From: Chara braunii
Lineage: Eukaryota > Streptophyta > Charophyceae > Charales > Characeae
Direction: 5' to 3'
NCBI GenBank assembly: GCA_003427395.1
Contig: BFEA01000544.1
Coordinates: 13,199-37,005, forward strand
DNA length: 23,807 bases
Positions 1 to 9,405 of the stretch are shown here, piece by piece. Every line of letters begins with the position of its first letter. The first letter of the stretch is position 1. The translations under genes and the position numbers were made by a program. The notes under the pieces were generated by a model. That model was not told where the DNA came from, searched no databases, and saw only the letters and a program-made list of their open reading frames with translations.

Positions 1-130
1 TATGGCGGCGGGGGAGGAGGAAGAGGAGGAGAGAGGTATGGTGGTGGTGGAGGAGGAGGACACATGGCGGAGGCAGCGGACGAGGAGGAGGAGGAGGACA
101 CATATGGCAGACGAGAGAGGAGGAGGAGAG

Positions 131-300
131 AGATGTGGCGGTGGCGGAGGAGGACAGAGATATGGTTGCGGCGGCGGAGGAGGACATAGATATGGCGATG
201 GCGGCGGAAGAGGAGAGAGATATGTTGGCGACGACAGAGGAGGAGACAGATATGGCGGCGGTGGTAGAGGATGAGAGAGATATGGCGGCTGCAAAGGAGG
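131..300 (+). repeat. 30-bp minisatellite marked by TATGG
   Basis: TATGG or TATGT begins at 161, 191, 221, 251 and 281, an exact 30-bp spacing, with looser copies at about 102 and 133. Each unit runs TATGGcggcgg, then GA-rich sequence ending in GAGAGA or GACAGA. In one frame it encodes a ten-residue Gly-rich repeat beginning RYG, which resembles glycine-rich proteins, but that frame stops at 274 and has no other support. Confidence 0.8.
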
Positions 301-550
301 AGGACGAGGAAGAGGAGGAGGAGGAGGAGGAGGAATAGGAGGAGGAGGCCGACGAAGGAGAAGAGGAGGAGGAGGAGGAGGAGGAAGAGGGTCGAGGAGG
401 AGGAGGAGGAGGAGGAGGAGGAGGAGGAATAGGAGGAGGAGGACGGCGACGAAGGAGAAGAGGAGGAGGAGAAGGAGGAGGAGGAGGAGGAAGAGGAGGA
501 GGACGAGGACGAGGAGGAGGAGGAGGAGGAGGAGGAGGAGGAGGAATAGG

Positions 551-671
551 AGGAGGACGACGACGACGAAAGAGAAGAGGAGAAGGAGGAGGACGACGAT
601 GAAGGAGAAGAGGAGAAGGAGGAGGACGACGATGACGGAGAAGAGGAGAAGGAGGACGACGACGACGAAGG
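551..671 (+). repeat. 33-bp tandem repeat, three full units plus a partial
   Basis: Units at 551-583, 584-616 and 617-649 are each exactly 33 bp, followed by a partial unit at 650-671. Each has an AGGAGGA start, a GACGACGA middle and an AGAAGAGGAGA end, with a few substitutions between units. The array lies inside the larger GGA tract. Confidence 0.85.
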
Positions 672-744
672 TCATTATGCCGCGGGAGGAGAGGGGGCAA
701 GAGGAGGAGGAGGAGGAGGAGGAGGAGGCTGATAATGGGGCGCT

Positions 745-795
745 GCCAAAAAAGGGTGCCACATAGCACCTTTTTACGGGATGAGCAGGATGAGG
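745..795 (+). repeat. Hairpin cassette, copy 1
   Basis: GGTGC (755-759) and GCACC (766-770) pair, flanked by A-run and T-run sequence that lengthens the stem with one bulged G. It is followed by a GAGCAGGATGAGGAGGAGGAAC-type segment. The same order of parts recurs at 1151-1205, so it is one arm of a dispersed duplication inside the GGA tract. Confidence 0.7.
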
Positions 796-1150
796 AGGAG
801 GAACACGAGGAGGAGGAGGAGGAATCGAGGAGGAGAAGGACAAGAAGAGGACGAGCAAGGAGAACATGTGGAAAGGAGAACTTCAAGGAGGAGGGGGGGA
901 GATATGGCCGAGAAGGACGAGGAGGAGAGACTCGGATATGGCGGAGCAGGAGGAAAAGGAAGAAGGACAAAAGGAGGAGGAAGGAGAACCGGTGGAAGAG
1001 GAGGAGGGGGAGAGATATGGTGGAGAAGGAGGAGGAGATAGATATGGCGGCAGCGGAGGAGGAGGAGGAGGAAGAGGAGGAGGAGGCGAAAGAAGAAGGA
1101 GAAGAACAAGAGGAAGGAGGAGGCGGAGGAGGAGTGGTAGGCAACTGATC

Positions 1151-1205
1151 ATAAGAGGTGTGCCACGTGGCACCTTCTTACTAGACGAGCAGGATGAAGG
1201 AGGAA
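1151..1205 (+). repeat. Hairpin cassette, copy 2, with a perfect 14-bp palindrome
   Basis: The palindrome GTGCCACGTGGCAC occupies 1160-1173 and contains a CACGTG core (a G-box in plants). As in copy 1 it is followed by a CTTNTTAC stretch and then GAGCAGGATGA and a GGAGGAAC segment. Copy 2 is perfectly self-complementary where copy 1 has a 6-nt loop, so the two arms have diverged around a conserved hairpin. Confidence 0.7.
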
Positions 1206-1383
1206 CAAGAGGAGAGGAGGAGCAAGAGAAGGAGGAAGGAGGAGGAGAAGATGAACAAGCAGAATGACTCGAAGAAGAAGAGGAGGAGGAGGAGGAGGAG
1301 GAGGAGGGGGAGGACGAGGAGGAGCGGGAGAAGAAAGAAGGAGAAGAAGAGGAGGACACTTACCATCGGGCGATGATGTGGCA

Positions 1384-1530
1384 ATGGCTCCTCCACGTGA
1401 TGACAGCAACAACATGGCGTTGATGTGGCACTGATATGGCTATGGCTCCTCCACACAACGACAACCACGGCATGGCGGCTCCAGGCGACAACAGTGACGG
1501 CCATGGCGGCTCTAGACGACTTCAACGACG
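1384..1530 (+). repeat. Degenerate repeat, period about 30 bp, starting ATGGC
   Basis: ATGGC begins at 1384, 1414, 1442, 1472 and 1503, so the spacing is 28 to 31 bp. Units at 1384 and 1442 share ATGGCTCCTCCAC; units at 1472 and 1503 share ATGGCGGCTC followed by a GACGAC or GACAAC segment. The period and the ATGGC start match the array at 131-300, so the two may share an origin. Confidence 0.65.
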
Positions 1531-2099
1531 GTCGATGGTGGGCGTCCAATGGCTGCATCGGGAGGCGGGAGTCGACTTCCCCAGAGACACCTGATTCCCA
1601 TAACGATTTGAATTTGAATCGAGTCTAGGCCTCCCGCAAACCCCCCGCTCAGGCAAACCCCGCCTTGCCCCGACTCAAACAAAAAACCACCCTGGGGCAC
1701 CTTGTACCGCTCGGCAAGGCCTTAAAAAAAAAAAAAAAAAAAAAACTTGTACGGGGCCTTGTCTGGACCCGTACGTATGTACAAATCCACGTACAGGATT
1801 GCGTACGAAAAAAACTCGTACGACCTGTACGGAAAGGCCCCATATAGGTACACTCAGTAACGTAGGTGACACTGTGCGGGGGGAAGAACAATGACAGGTC
1901 GAACTCCAATCTAGATTAGGTCAGGTTAACTTGTTAAGTGTTGAGGGCTAGGTCTACGTGGCGAGGAGGTAGAGGCTACTTACCTGTTCTTTCAAACACC
2001 ATCGATGACTACCGGATGTTTGCATTCTTAAGCCTCTTTGTGTTATGGGGTTCCCTTCTCTGTTTCCTGTTCCCTCTTGGGTTTCATCGGACGTGTAGT
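1531..2099. other. Unassigned sequence with an A22 run and a GTAC cluster
   Basis: A run of 22 A occupies 1724-1745. GTAC occurs ten times between 1704 and 1851, mostly as CGTACG, TGTACG or CGTACA. The rest up to the first retroelement codon shows no LTR ends, primer binding site or convincing open frame. I looked for a 5' LTR of the downstream element here and did not find one: the sequence does not resemble the 8590-9400 flank. Confidence 0.6.
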
Positions 2100-3280
2100 A
2101 TGGGTGTGACCATGAGATCCGGTAGGACCATGGAGCCAAACACCGCTGCAGTTCAGGACGATATTAACAAAAGGTTGGCCGAAAAGAAAAATGAAAAAAA
2201 GGAGAAAAAAAGGAAAAGGGAGGAGAAAGTGAAAGAAAAATTGGAGCAAGAGAGGAAGAAGATTGAGGAGGAAAAAAAGAAAATTGAGAAAGATATGTGA
2301 AGGAAGGTGGAAGAAATAAAGAAGGAATTGAAAGAAGAAGAGGAGGAAGAAGGAGGACGAGGATTGGAGAGAAGGAGAACCAGACAAGGAGAAGAGGCAA
2401 AGAGCAGAGCTGGGGAACTAAGACTCCGGCGGGTTGAAGACTTAGATTGGGTGGGAAATTTGAATTTCAAACTGAGCTCCTGGAAGAAACTGAAGAAGAG
2501 AGAGATCCATTTGTGGCGAATTTGGCAGCAACGGAGGATGACGAGGAGAAGAATTTGTTGATAGAAGAAAAAAGAAGTGAGCTCAACCAGAAGTTGCTGG
2601 CCGGAAAAAGGTTGAAGGAGGAGGGGGAAAGACTTCAAGCGTTGCTGAAGAAGCAAAAAGGGAAACAAGTAGAGCCCGAAGAACGCTGGACCCTTCTCAC
2701 TGACACTTTGCTGCACACCACCCAAGAACTCTTTGTACTACAATGGACCGCTGAGAAAATAGAACGACACGAAGAGGAATTCGAGGGTACATGGAACAAC
2801 TACATTAGTGCATCATCCCATCAAGTTGATCATAGAATCATGTTGTACGCACGCCAATTAGATGACCACTTCACTTAGAAGCTTACTAACACCATTGTTG
2901 CCGCAAGGTTAAGTGCCTTTGGTGGAGGTGGAAATAGTGGCGACGATGGAGGTGATGACAAAAAAGGGAAAGGTTCCAGAAAGGACGGGGGAAGGAAAGG
3001 TGAAGAAGACAAGTCTTAGGGAGGAGAACGCAGATAGAAGATGAAGGTTAAAGTCACTTGTATGTACACTGGGAAAAGGGAGGAGAGCCTATTTCATTGG
3101 GAGGCAGCAATGGATACCTATCTATACTCGCAGTTGATTCCGTATTGGGACCCTGTAATAATGGCAAGTTCATGCCTACGGGGAGACACAGCTAGGTTCA
3201 CCATCTCGTTAGTAAAAGAGGTCGGTTGCACCTCGATGGTGCAATATTCACAACGGACTAGGATCGATGACTTCTTTAAG
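2100..3280 (+). pseudogene. Retroelement A gag, 5' part (coiled coil plus N-terminal gag domain)
   Basis: This is the first half of a decayed Ty3/gypsy-type gag. The likely original start is the ATG at 2100, with further in-frame ATGs at 2112 and 2130. About 65 residues of Lys/Glu-rich heptad-like sequence follow (a coiled coil), stopped by TGA at 2298. Similar charged sequence continues to about 2440, then the frame shifts into an open stretch at 2447-2878 (ELLEETEEER, KLLAGKRLKEEGERLQ). After a TAG at 2876 come a Gly/Lys/Asp-rich linker and a frame at 3041-3280 that includes SLFHWEAAMDTYLYSQL, typical in shape of the gag capsid region. The last 50 or so residues align with 18677-18820 of the minus-strand copy (for example FARSLCRAANC against FTISLVKEVGC, and DFLK against DDFFK). 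Gag would package element RNA in the cytoplasm; this copy is non-functional. The placement of the coiled coil in the same gene is inferred from order and strand. Confidence 0.7.
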
Positions 3281-4073
3281 CCGCCAACACCTTTCCCGGC
3301 TCAAAAACCCGCCTCCGAGCATGCCGGAAGGGCGAGCCTGTGAAGCGCAAAACCTTGAAATAGGCCACATACTATTACCTTATGTGGGATATGAAAAAAA
3401 AAAAAAAACAAGGTTTTGGCATGTCCAAAAACCGTTGTGATTCCTCAGGGTCAAGCACTAAAAAAGGAAAAAAAAAGAATTGAGAGTTGCAGTGCACGTA
3501 TCTAGATGGCGGCAAGTCCAAAAACACATTTCCAACTTCGAAGATATCTAAAGGCCGTATCATTCAATCTCCGTTGACAGTGCAATAATAGATGTTGGCA
3601 TGAGAACAATGATGGCTGACAACAGAACAACATGGTCATATGCGCGGTGTATTTTTTCGTGTTCTATCGGAATATCCATTCAAATTTTGTACCCTTGGTG
3701 AGCACAGGAGAGAGGCATCAGCCCAACCCTTCTGTTTCGTTTTTTTCCTACCCCTCTGAAATATGACAATCGCGACGTATCTTTCCATGTTCTAGTGGAA
3801 AATTCATCACTTTTTGCGCAACTGGTGAGAGGCCCTCAACCCGGTTTTTCTTTTTTTTTCCGTTTTTCACCCCTTTTTTATCTTTCTCTGAACATTGGAG
3901 TTCTCTTCTCTCGGTTCCCAACAACACGACCAACACCACCCTTCATCTTGTTTTTCTTTTTTTCTTTTTTTCAATGCAGTTGCAACTCTTTTTTCGGCCT
4001 GCCCTCCCACAGCATAGGGCACTAGCAGCAGACTGACTCGACAGGGGCAACTCAAAGGTATTGGTAGTTTAGG
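3281..4073. mobile_element. Insertion of about 790 bp of unknown type inside gag
   Basis: Gag reading stops after the DDFFK motif (AAG at 3278-3280) and resumes at ALEDRF (about 4074). In the related minus-strand copy the equivalent positions are only a few codons apart. The intervening DNA is T-rich, has poly-A at 3390-3410 and several T-runs between 3840 and 3985, and carries an internal degenerate duplication. It has no GT/AG intron ends and no long convincing frame. TTTAAG before the left end and TTTAGG before the right end could be a worn 6-bp target duplication, but this is weak. I cannot name the family. Confidence 0.6.
3661..3875 (+). repeat. Degenerate tandem duplication inside the gag insertion
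   Basis: Two arms, about 3661-3765 and 3791-3875, share the same order: GTTCTAnnGGAA, an A/T-rich stretch, TGGTGAG, GAGGCnnTCA, CAACCC, a T-run, and CACCCC or TACCCC followed by TCT or TTT. The arms are diverged and of unequal length. Confidence 0.55.
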
Positions 4074-4912
4074 GCCCTGGAAGACCGCTTTTAATCAATC
4101 AGCTCGTCGTACCGAGCACATCACATCCTCAATATAAGTGACTGCAAGTGGAAGAGCGCATAGGCACTCAAGGCCGCTATGGACGAGCTGCCGCGATATC
4201 CGGATCATGGGCTGACCCCCGCTCAGATACTAAACAACTTTGCTAGAGCGTTGCATGAGCCCCTCAAGACCCAGTTATATCCCCGTACTAAGGAAGAGCG
4301 AGGTTCAATAAGATATATATGGACCATGCCGGATTCCTACAGGAGGCAAACTATTGTCACTATTGGAAGGACCTGCAGGCCAGTAAGAGATGGAAAAAAT
4401 ACGACGGTATCAGAGGGAAAGGATAATCTATTGGTCACCTTCGAAGAAGGTGTAGAGTCATTATCATATCACCAGATAGACTATGGCTTAGACGAAGACA
4501 ACAACAACCAAGTACCCCGGGGAGGAGACTATGTGGCAATTGCAGCCCGTGGGGGAGGGTGACAAGGTAGAGTCCGAGGTAGAGGAGGTCGAGGTCGAGA
4601 TGGAGGTCGAGGACTCGCTGCCGAGGGGGGTGTTGGCGAAGGAAGCTACTACGTGGGAGGTAGGGGTAATTGTCCCTCGCAAGGTGGTAGAGGTTCTCCC
4701 TTCATAGGGGGTAAAGGTAGAGGCAGGAGTTGGCGACCATACCCAACACCCCCGGGGATAGCCAAAGGCAAACCTTGGGAACAAATGGGAATAAATGAGA
4801 AGGTTTGGGAAGCACGATGCCAAGTCAATCAATGTTTTAAGTGTGGTGACCCCAACCGCATCGTTCTCTTCCGTCCCGAATATAGGTACCCAAAAGGGAA
4901 CAACCAGTAGAG
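4074..4912 (+). pseudogene. Retroelement A gag, 3' part with a broken zinc knuckle
   Basis: Gag resumes as ALEDRF, meets a TAA at 4092, then runs to a TAG at 4161 and on through an open stretch 4179-4559. The stretch DCKWKSA*ALKAAMDEL matches RQWKSARALKVIVDEL in the minus-strand copy. A TGA at 4560 and a frame change then lead into a Gly/Arg-rich segment and the nucleocapsid-type knuckle at about 4833-4886, read CFKCGDPNRIVLFRPEYR. Against the CX2CX4HX4C pattern the histidine and last cysteine are both arginine, so zinc binding is lost. In the family this domain binds genomic RNA. The alignment to the other copy makes the assignment fairly safe. Confidence 0.75.
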
Positions 4913-5039
4913 GTTGCAGTTGCCTCTACGGGGACTTCGGACCTAGACAGGAAGACAGAAGCGTGCATTGAATAGGTACCCTCCTATCCAAAAGTCCCAA
5001 TGGCAGAGACTGATGTAGCCCCCCACATAGCTAGTTGTC

Positions 5040-5690
5040 CAGAGGGTGCTTGTGTTAGGACCTCTCTAGGTGGTTCCCTCGCAAGCATTGGTATGAGCTG
5101 ATCACTCGTCACTGCGCTTGGGCCAAAATAAAGAAGAAGTCGAAGGGGCAACTAATAATAGCAGACGTAGAAGTAAGTAGAGAAAGGATAGGCGTGTTAG
5201 TAGACAGTGGGTCAACATGCAATTACATGAGTCGAAGAGGGTTGCAGAAAATGCACCTAGGTATGAAAGTAAAGAAGTTGGAGGAGTCAGTCATCAGTAA
5301 GTTGGCCGACAATAGAGAAATGGTAGTATGTGAGTATGTTCAAGAGGTCAAGGCATACTTCCGGTTGGAGGCAGGGGGAAAGGTAGAGAAAGTTTTGCAC
5401 TCCCTTACACTCTTAGCGGAGGACAACCTTCCTTTTGACATGATATTAAAAACATACTAACAGACTGGGGCAATGTTGTGTATGTCGACGTCATAATTGG
5501 AGAGCACGAATGCTGGTTGCCCAGTTCCATAGGAGGGAAAAAGAAATTGTGTTTGTATCATGCATCCGACATAGAGAGTAGTTTGTTCCTTCGCTGTATG
5601 AGTGCCCCCGCGTTTGCCAGGCACGTGGTCAAGAATAACCTCGCTGAGCAAGTGTTTGTTGCCTATGTGTGAGGGTAAAAAGGAAGAAGT
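5040..5690 (+). pseudogene. Retroelement A aspartic protease region of pol
   Basis: The active-site motif VLVDSGST lies at about 5189-5215 and matches ALVDSGAT in the minus-strand copy. Upstream, ACVRTSLGGSL aligns with ACVRVSLGTSL, but a frameshift near 5095 separates it from the active site. Downstream, KLADNREMV and KVLHSLTLL are shared with the other copy. The usual GMDW-type motif is lost around 5440-5465, where the frame changes, and a conserved segment with GEHECWLPS, SAPAFAR and VFVAYV follows to about 5670. In the family this protease matures Gag-Pol. At least two frameshifts make it inactive here. Confidence 0.8.
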
Positions 5691-7080
5691 GCCCATACCA
5701 CCCAATGTGCAGAATCTGTTAGACAAATACGCTGATGTGGGAAAGGCGCCAAGTGGAGTAGTTGAAAGGGAGACCAAGCACTAAATAGATTTAGAACCCG
5801 GTAGTATGTAGCAGGATTCCCAAGGGCCCCATATATCGGAGATCTCCCAAGGAGCTCGATAAGTTGCGCAAACAGTTAGATGAACTGATAGAGAAGGGTG
5901 GATTCAGCCCAGTTTCTCGCCGTATGGTGCACCGATCTTGTTTGTGCCAAAGAAAGAGGCGATCTACACAAGTGTATATATTATAGGGCTCTCAACATGA
6001 TTACGATAAAGAATGTTGAGTTGTTACCACAGATAGATGACCTTCTGGATAGAGTGCAGGGTTGTAAATATTTTTCGAACATTGACTTGAAATCAGGCTA
6101 CCAGCAGATTGAGGTACAGCTTGAGGATCAACACAAGACGACCTTTAGGACTCGATACAACCACTATGAGTTTGTGGTCATGCCGTTTGGGTTGACTAAT
6201 GCCCCTGCTACTTTCTAGCATTGCATGAATGAGCTCTTCTGTGATTGGTTGGATAAATTCGTCGTTGTGTACCTAGATGACATTTCTTTTTTCGGTACGT
6301 CACTAGGGGAGCACGAGCAGCACCTTCGCTTAGTGTTAAGCAAGTTGCGCGACGCAAAGTTTAAGCTAAACCCAAAGAAGTGTGAATGGGCGAAGCGTTA
6401 GGTGTTGTACTTAGGTCATGTGCTAGATGGAGATCGAATCAAATTGGAGGACGCTAAGATAACAACAATTAGAGAGCGGCCGACACCGCACACATTGATG
6501 GAACTACGACCGTTCCTTAGTCTGACCAACTATTACCGCAAGTTCGTACGAAATTTTATTGTAATAGTTGCTCCATTGTGTAGGCTATTAAGGAAGGAAA
6601 CAGTCTGGAAATGGGATAAGGACTGCACCTCAACCTTTAAGCGTCTAAAGAAGTACTTGATAGAGTACACGGTCCTGAAGATCGCTGATCCATCTTTGTC
6701 ATTCATAGTTACCACCGACGCCAGTGAATACGGGATTGGTGTTGTACTTTAGAAGAATGACGGTCATGGGTACAAACCCCTCGAGTTTATGACCTGTAGA
6801 CTGCTTAGTGAGAAGGTCGCCGCTTCCATGTACGAGAGAGAGTTGTTTGCTATGAGAGAAACCTTGAATCATTGGCGACATTACCTCCTAGGACGCCATT
6901 TCAAAGCATATTCGGACCATGAGACACTTCGCTAGCTAAACACCCAATCCCGGATGACACCTAAGTTGACAAGGTGTGTTGAAAAATAGATCGGTTTGAC
7001 TTTGAACGTAAGCCAGTAAAGGGGAAGTATAATGTCGTTGTTGATGCGCTAAGCAGACGAGCTGGATTCTTTCATGCCAT
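5691..7080 (+). pseudogene. Retroelement A reverse transcriptase and RNase H
   Basis: Recognisable blocks in order: linker ending at TAA 5782; [17 protein letters not shown] (about 5845-5897); a frameshift; [38 protein letters not shown]; catalytic YLDD at 6270-6281; KKCEWAK and LYLGHVLDGD; thumb/connection with NYYRKFVRNF. RNase H has TDAS (Asp codon 6717), YEREL and YSDHETLR, and ends near NVVVDALSRR. In-frame TAG codons lie at 6216, 6399, 6750 and 6933; the other copy has Gln, Gln, Gln and Trp there. A further frameshift falls near 6985. The RT core stretch FSNIDL to APATF matches the minus-strand copy at about 37 of 48 residues by hand count. The usual IDYR is IYYR, so a conserved acidic residue is also changed. 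Confidence 0.92.
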
Positions 7081-8579
7081 AGTGACATATTTGGATGCAG
7101 GCGCCGAGTTACAAGAAAAGATTAGAACTGCTTACGCTAGTGATCCTGTCTATAGTCAATTGATTAACAAGGTGCAAACGACACCACACAAAGTTTCATA
7201 CTATAGGATGACCCAAGGACTATTGTTTGAGACGACGGATGTGCATTGCAGACTGTGCATACCGATCAGTGAGGAGATTTGCAGTCTAATCCTAAGGGAA
7301 TGTCGTGATACAAAGGGACATTTCGGTTGGAGGGAGACATATGCTAACCTCTTATGTTCCTACATGTGGATTGGAATAAAACATGATTGTATAGCTTATG
7401 TGCAAGGCTGCAAAGTGTTCCACGCAGCCTCCCCTTGGGTTAGTTAGACCGCTGCCTATACCGTCGGGTCCCAGAGACTTTGTGTCTATAGACTTCATGG
7501 ACACTAAGGTTAGAAGTGGAAACGAAAAGAGCCAAGTTATGGTAATAGTGGACAGGTTTGGCAAGTTTGCTGTTTTTGTGCCACTTCCTCTTGAAGCTAG
7601 GACAGACTTAGTAATTCGGGAGTTCTGCAATCCTTGGGTGAAAGACTACGGGCATCCCTTGACTATTATAAGTGACACGGATACACAATTCATGGGCGAG
7701 CACTGGCAGCAACTCATGAACGACTACGGTTCTCGACTGACTATGTCTTTAGGTAGACACCCTGAGACAAACGGACAGACTAAGCAAATGAACGAGATAT
7801 TACAGCAAGTGCTACGTATGTATATCCGGCCAGATCAGATTCACAGGCGTGAGCATCTGCCCAAGGTCACTAGTGCCTACAACAACTCTGTGCATCTAGC
7901 TACAGCGAGAACGCCCATTGAACTGCATCTGGGTTGGTGCCCACACTGGCCCTTTGACTGTCTGAACCCTGATCGAGTGCGGAGGCTTCATCCATGGACT
8001 AGAGAATTGGTTGTGCAGTACGATAAGGATTTAGAGAAAGTGAGGGAGAATATCAGGAAAGCACAGCATCAGATGATTGAGCAGGCAAATAAGCACCGCA
8101 GACCTTCACAGTTTGCTGCAGGGGATTTGGTCTGGGTGAAGTCCAAGGAGTTTCTCCCAGAGGAGAACATCTCATAGAAACTGTTGCCCACATATAGGGG
8201 ACCATGGCAAGTCCTTGATGTGATTGGTGATGTGGATGGTGCTTCCTATGTCATTGAGGTTCCTCCGCATTTGCACACTTGCCCGGTGTTTCATGCCTCT
8301 CAGTTGCTCCCTTGTGTCAGTAATGATCTATTTCCGTCTCGAAGATCTATGATTCCTCTTGATACGGATGGCAAGTATGACGCAGACCGCATCATTGCTG
8401 AGGATGTTTATAGATCCAGACGCAGCGGTAGGCCCCAGCAACAGTATAAATAGAGATTTGGTTATCAAGAACCTTAGGAAGATCGCTGGTTTACTAGGGA
8501 TGAACTAATGGAAACAGCACGACACATAGTGTCTTATTACGAGAGAGCTAGGAGAGGAATTAACATAGTTGACAGATAA
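7081..8579 (+). pseudogene. Retroelement A integrase with C-terminal chromodomain
   Basis: The N-terminal HHCC zinc finger is present but broken: CRDTKGHFG has Arg (codon 7304-7306) where the first His is expected, and CKVFH replaces the CxxC pair near a frameshift at about 7420. The catalytic core runs from about 7450: first Asp in VSIDFMDT, second in IISDTDTQF, third position in GQTKQMN, where the catalytic Glu is Lys (7782-7784). The minus-strand copy keeps GQTEQMN. After KAQHQMIEQANKHRRPSQF comes a DLVWVK segment, TAG at 8175, then TYRGPWQVL and a chromodomain-like end with QQQYK, TAG 8451, RFGYQEP, TAG 8475, EDRWFTRDEL, ending at TAA 8577. Chromodomains in this family direct integration to modified histones. 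It is clearly dead. Confidence 0.9.
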
Positions 8580-8590
8580 AGTTTGTACCT

Positions 8591-8631
8591 TTCTCAGAGG
8601 ACCTTGAAATCAGGCTGGCGAGAGTGAAGGG
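8591..8631 (+). other. Segment after pol conserved with the minus-strand copy
   Basis: TTCTCAGAGGACCTTGAA and the purine-rich GAGAGTGAAGGG that follows match the minus-strand sequence just after the other pol stop (14251-14292), at roughly three bases in four. It can be read FSEDLEIR here and FSEDLEFR there, with third-position differences. It may be the polypurine tract and LTR junction of the family or the end of a longer frame; I cannot decide. Confidence 0.5.
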
Positions 8632-9405
8632 CATTTCATGCTGCAGACACCAAATTTGAATCTCAGGGTCAAAAGTCTCCAAGCCGAAAGAGGCCAGGTC
8701 GGCCAGATTCAGGAAGGTTAAGTTGGGTACCCCAAGGGTCAAGTCCAACCGGTACCCAGTCAAAAGTCACATCCCAGAGGCAAAAGTCACATCCCGTAGG
8801 CAAAAGTCGTGTCTCACAGTCAAAGGTCACATCCCACAGGCAAGAGCCACGACCCACAGTCAAAGGTCACGTCCCACAGGCCAATAAGCAGCAGCACACC
8901 AAGGAAAACTCAGGGAGGTACCAGGCCTCAACATTCCGGAAGCAAACTGGCCACGGGCAGCCGATACCGGGTCCAGGTCCAAGCCAAGAGAAGCAGAGGC
9001 TGGGACAAGTCAAGGCCCAGTCCAAGTCAATATAGGGACTGGCCAGCCACATTCCGAACAGATTGCTCATTCGCGAGGTGTGGAAATGCTGCTGAGCGCT
9101 TGTGCGCTATCTGCGAGTTGGCATGAGCTAGAGCCCTGGCTGGGCAGCACTGCACTGTGAGAGGAAGGCAGCCATAGCCGCACAGCTTAGTAGTAGGAGG
9201 TGGAGCTGAGTAGTAGCGGATGTATCCAGAGTCAAGATCTTCGTGTAGAGAGAGATAGAGTGGACACATGCATGAAGGGAGAGAGAGAGAAGAAGTGGAC
9301 GAAGAGAGAGAGTCACCTACCTGGATGAGGATGCTGGATATGGGTTGCTGAACTCTGCGCTGATGAGCGCTGGTGACTGGAACTCCGAAACTGTTTAATA
9401 TGATA
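8632..9405. other. 3' flank of retroelement A, no gene seen
   Basis: Apart from the 20-bp array described separately, this stretch contains CCAGGTCCAAGCC and AAGTCCAA-like motifs, then a GA-rich patch at 9230-9315. It is where a 3' LTR would lie, but I find no matching sequence upstream of 2100, so no LTR pair can be claimed. The open frames here are short and unsupported. Confidence 0.5.
8761..8880 (+). repeat. 20-bp tandem repeat, six exact-length units
   Basis: Units start at 8761, 8781, 8801, 8821, 8841 and 8861 and fit CAAARGTCACRTCCCACAGG with up to several substitutions each. Units are contiguous, with no spacers and no indels. The third and fifth units end in T instead of G, and the fourth and sixth share GGTCAC, which hints that pairs of units were copied together. 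Confidence 0.93.

Larger units (their letters stand above)
1..1370. repeat. (GGA)n purine-rich low-complexity tract with nested minisatellites
   Basis: The + strand is almost wholly G and A in GGA, GAA and GAC triplets, interrupted by short TATGG or GACGAC inserts. Several frames on both strands stay open and would give Glu/Arg/Gly-rich or Ser/Pro/Leu-rich peptides, but this is what triplet repeats produce in any frame, so I call no gene. A block starting GGAATAGGAGGAGGA recurs near 332, 425 and 540, so the tract has higher-order structure and grew by segmental duplication. Long polypurine DNA of this kind can form triplex (H-DNA) and G-quadruplex structures; that is general knowledge, not something shown here. 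Confidence 0.9.

Noticed and set aside
2-1415. Long overlapping open frames in the GGA tract on both strands (for example 866-1267 + and 883-1359 minus)
   Set aside because: They are open in several frames at once because triplet repeats avoid stops; peptides are single-letter runs and no frame has supporting signals.
1649-1909. Open frames on both strands around the A22 run
   Set aside because: Their openness comes from the A or T run and from the GTAC words; no coding signal.
3281-4073. An intron in gag
   Set aside because: The left edge is AAG|CCGCC with no GT and the right edge lacks a clear acceptor at the point where gag resumes; insertion explains it better.
8761-8880. CRISPR-like array
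   Set aside because: Units are directly contiguous with no spacers, diverge from each other, and lie in a eukaryotic retroelement flank; it is a plain minisatellite. The same applies to the 26-bp array at 23562.
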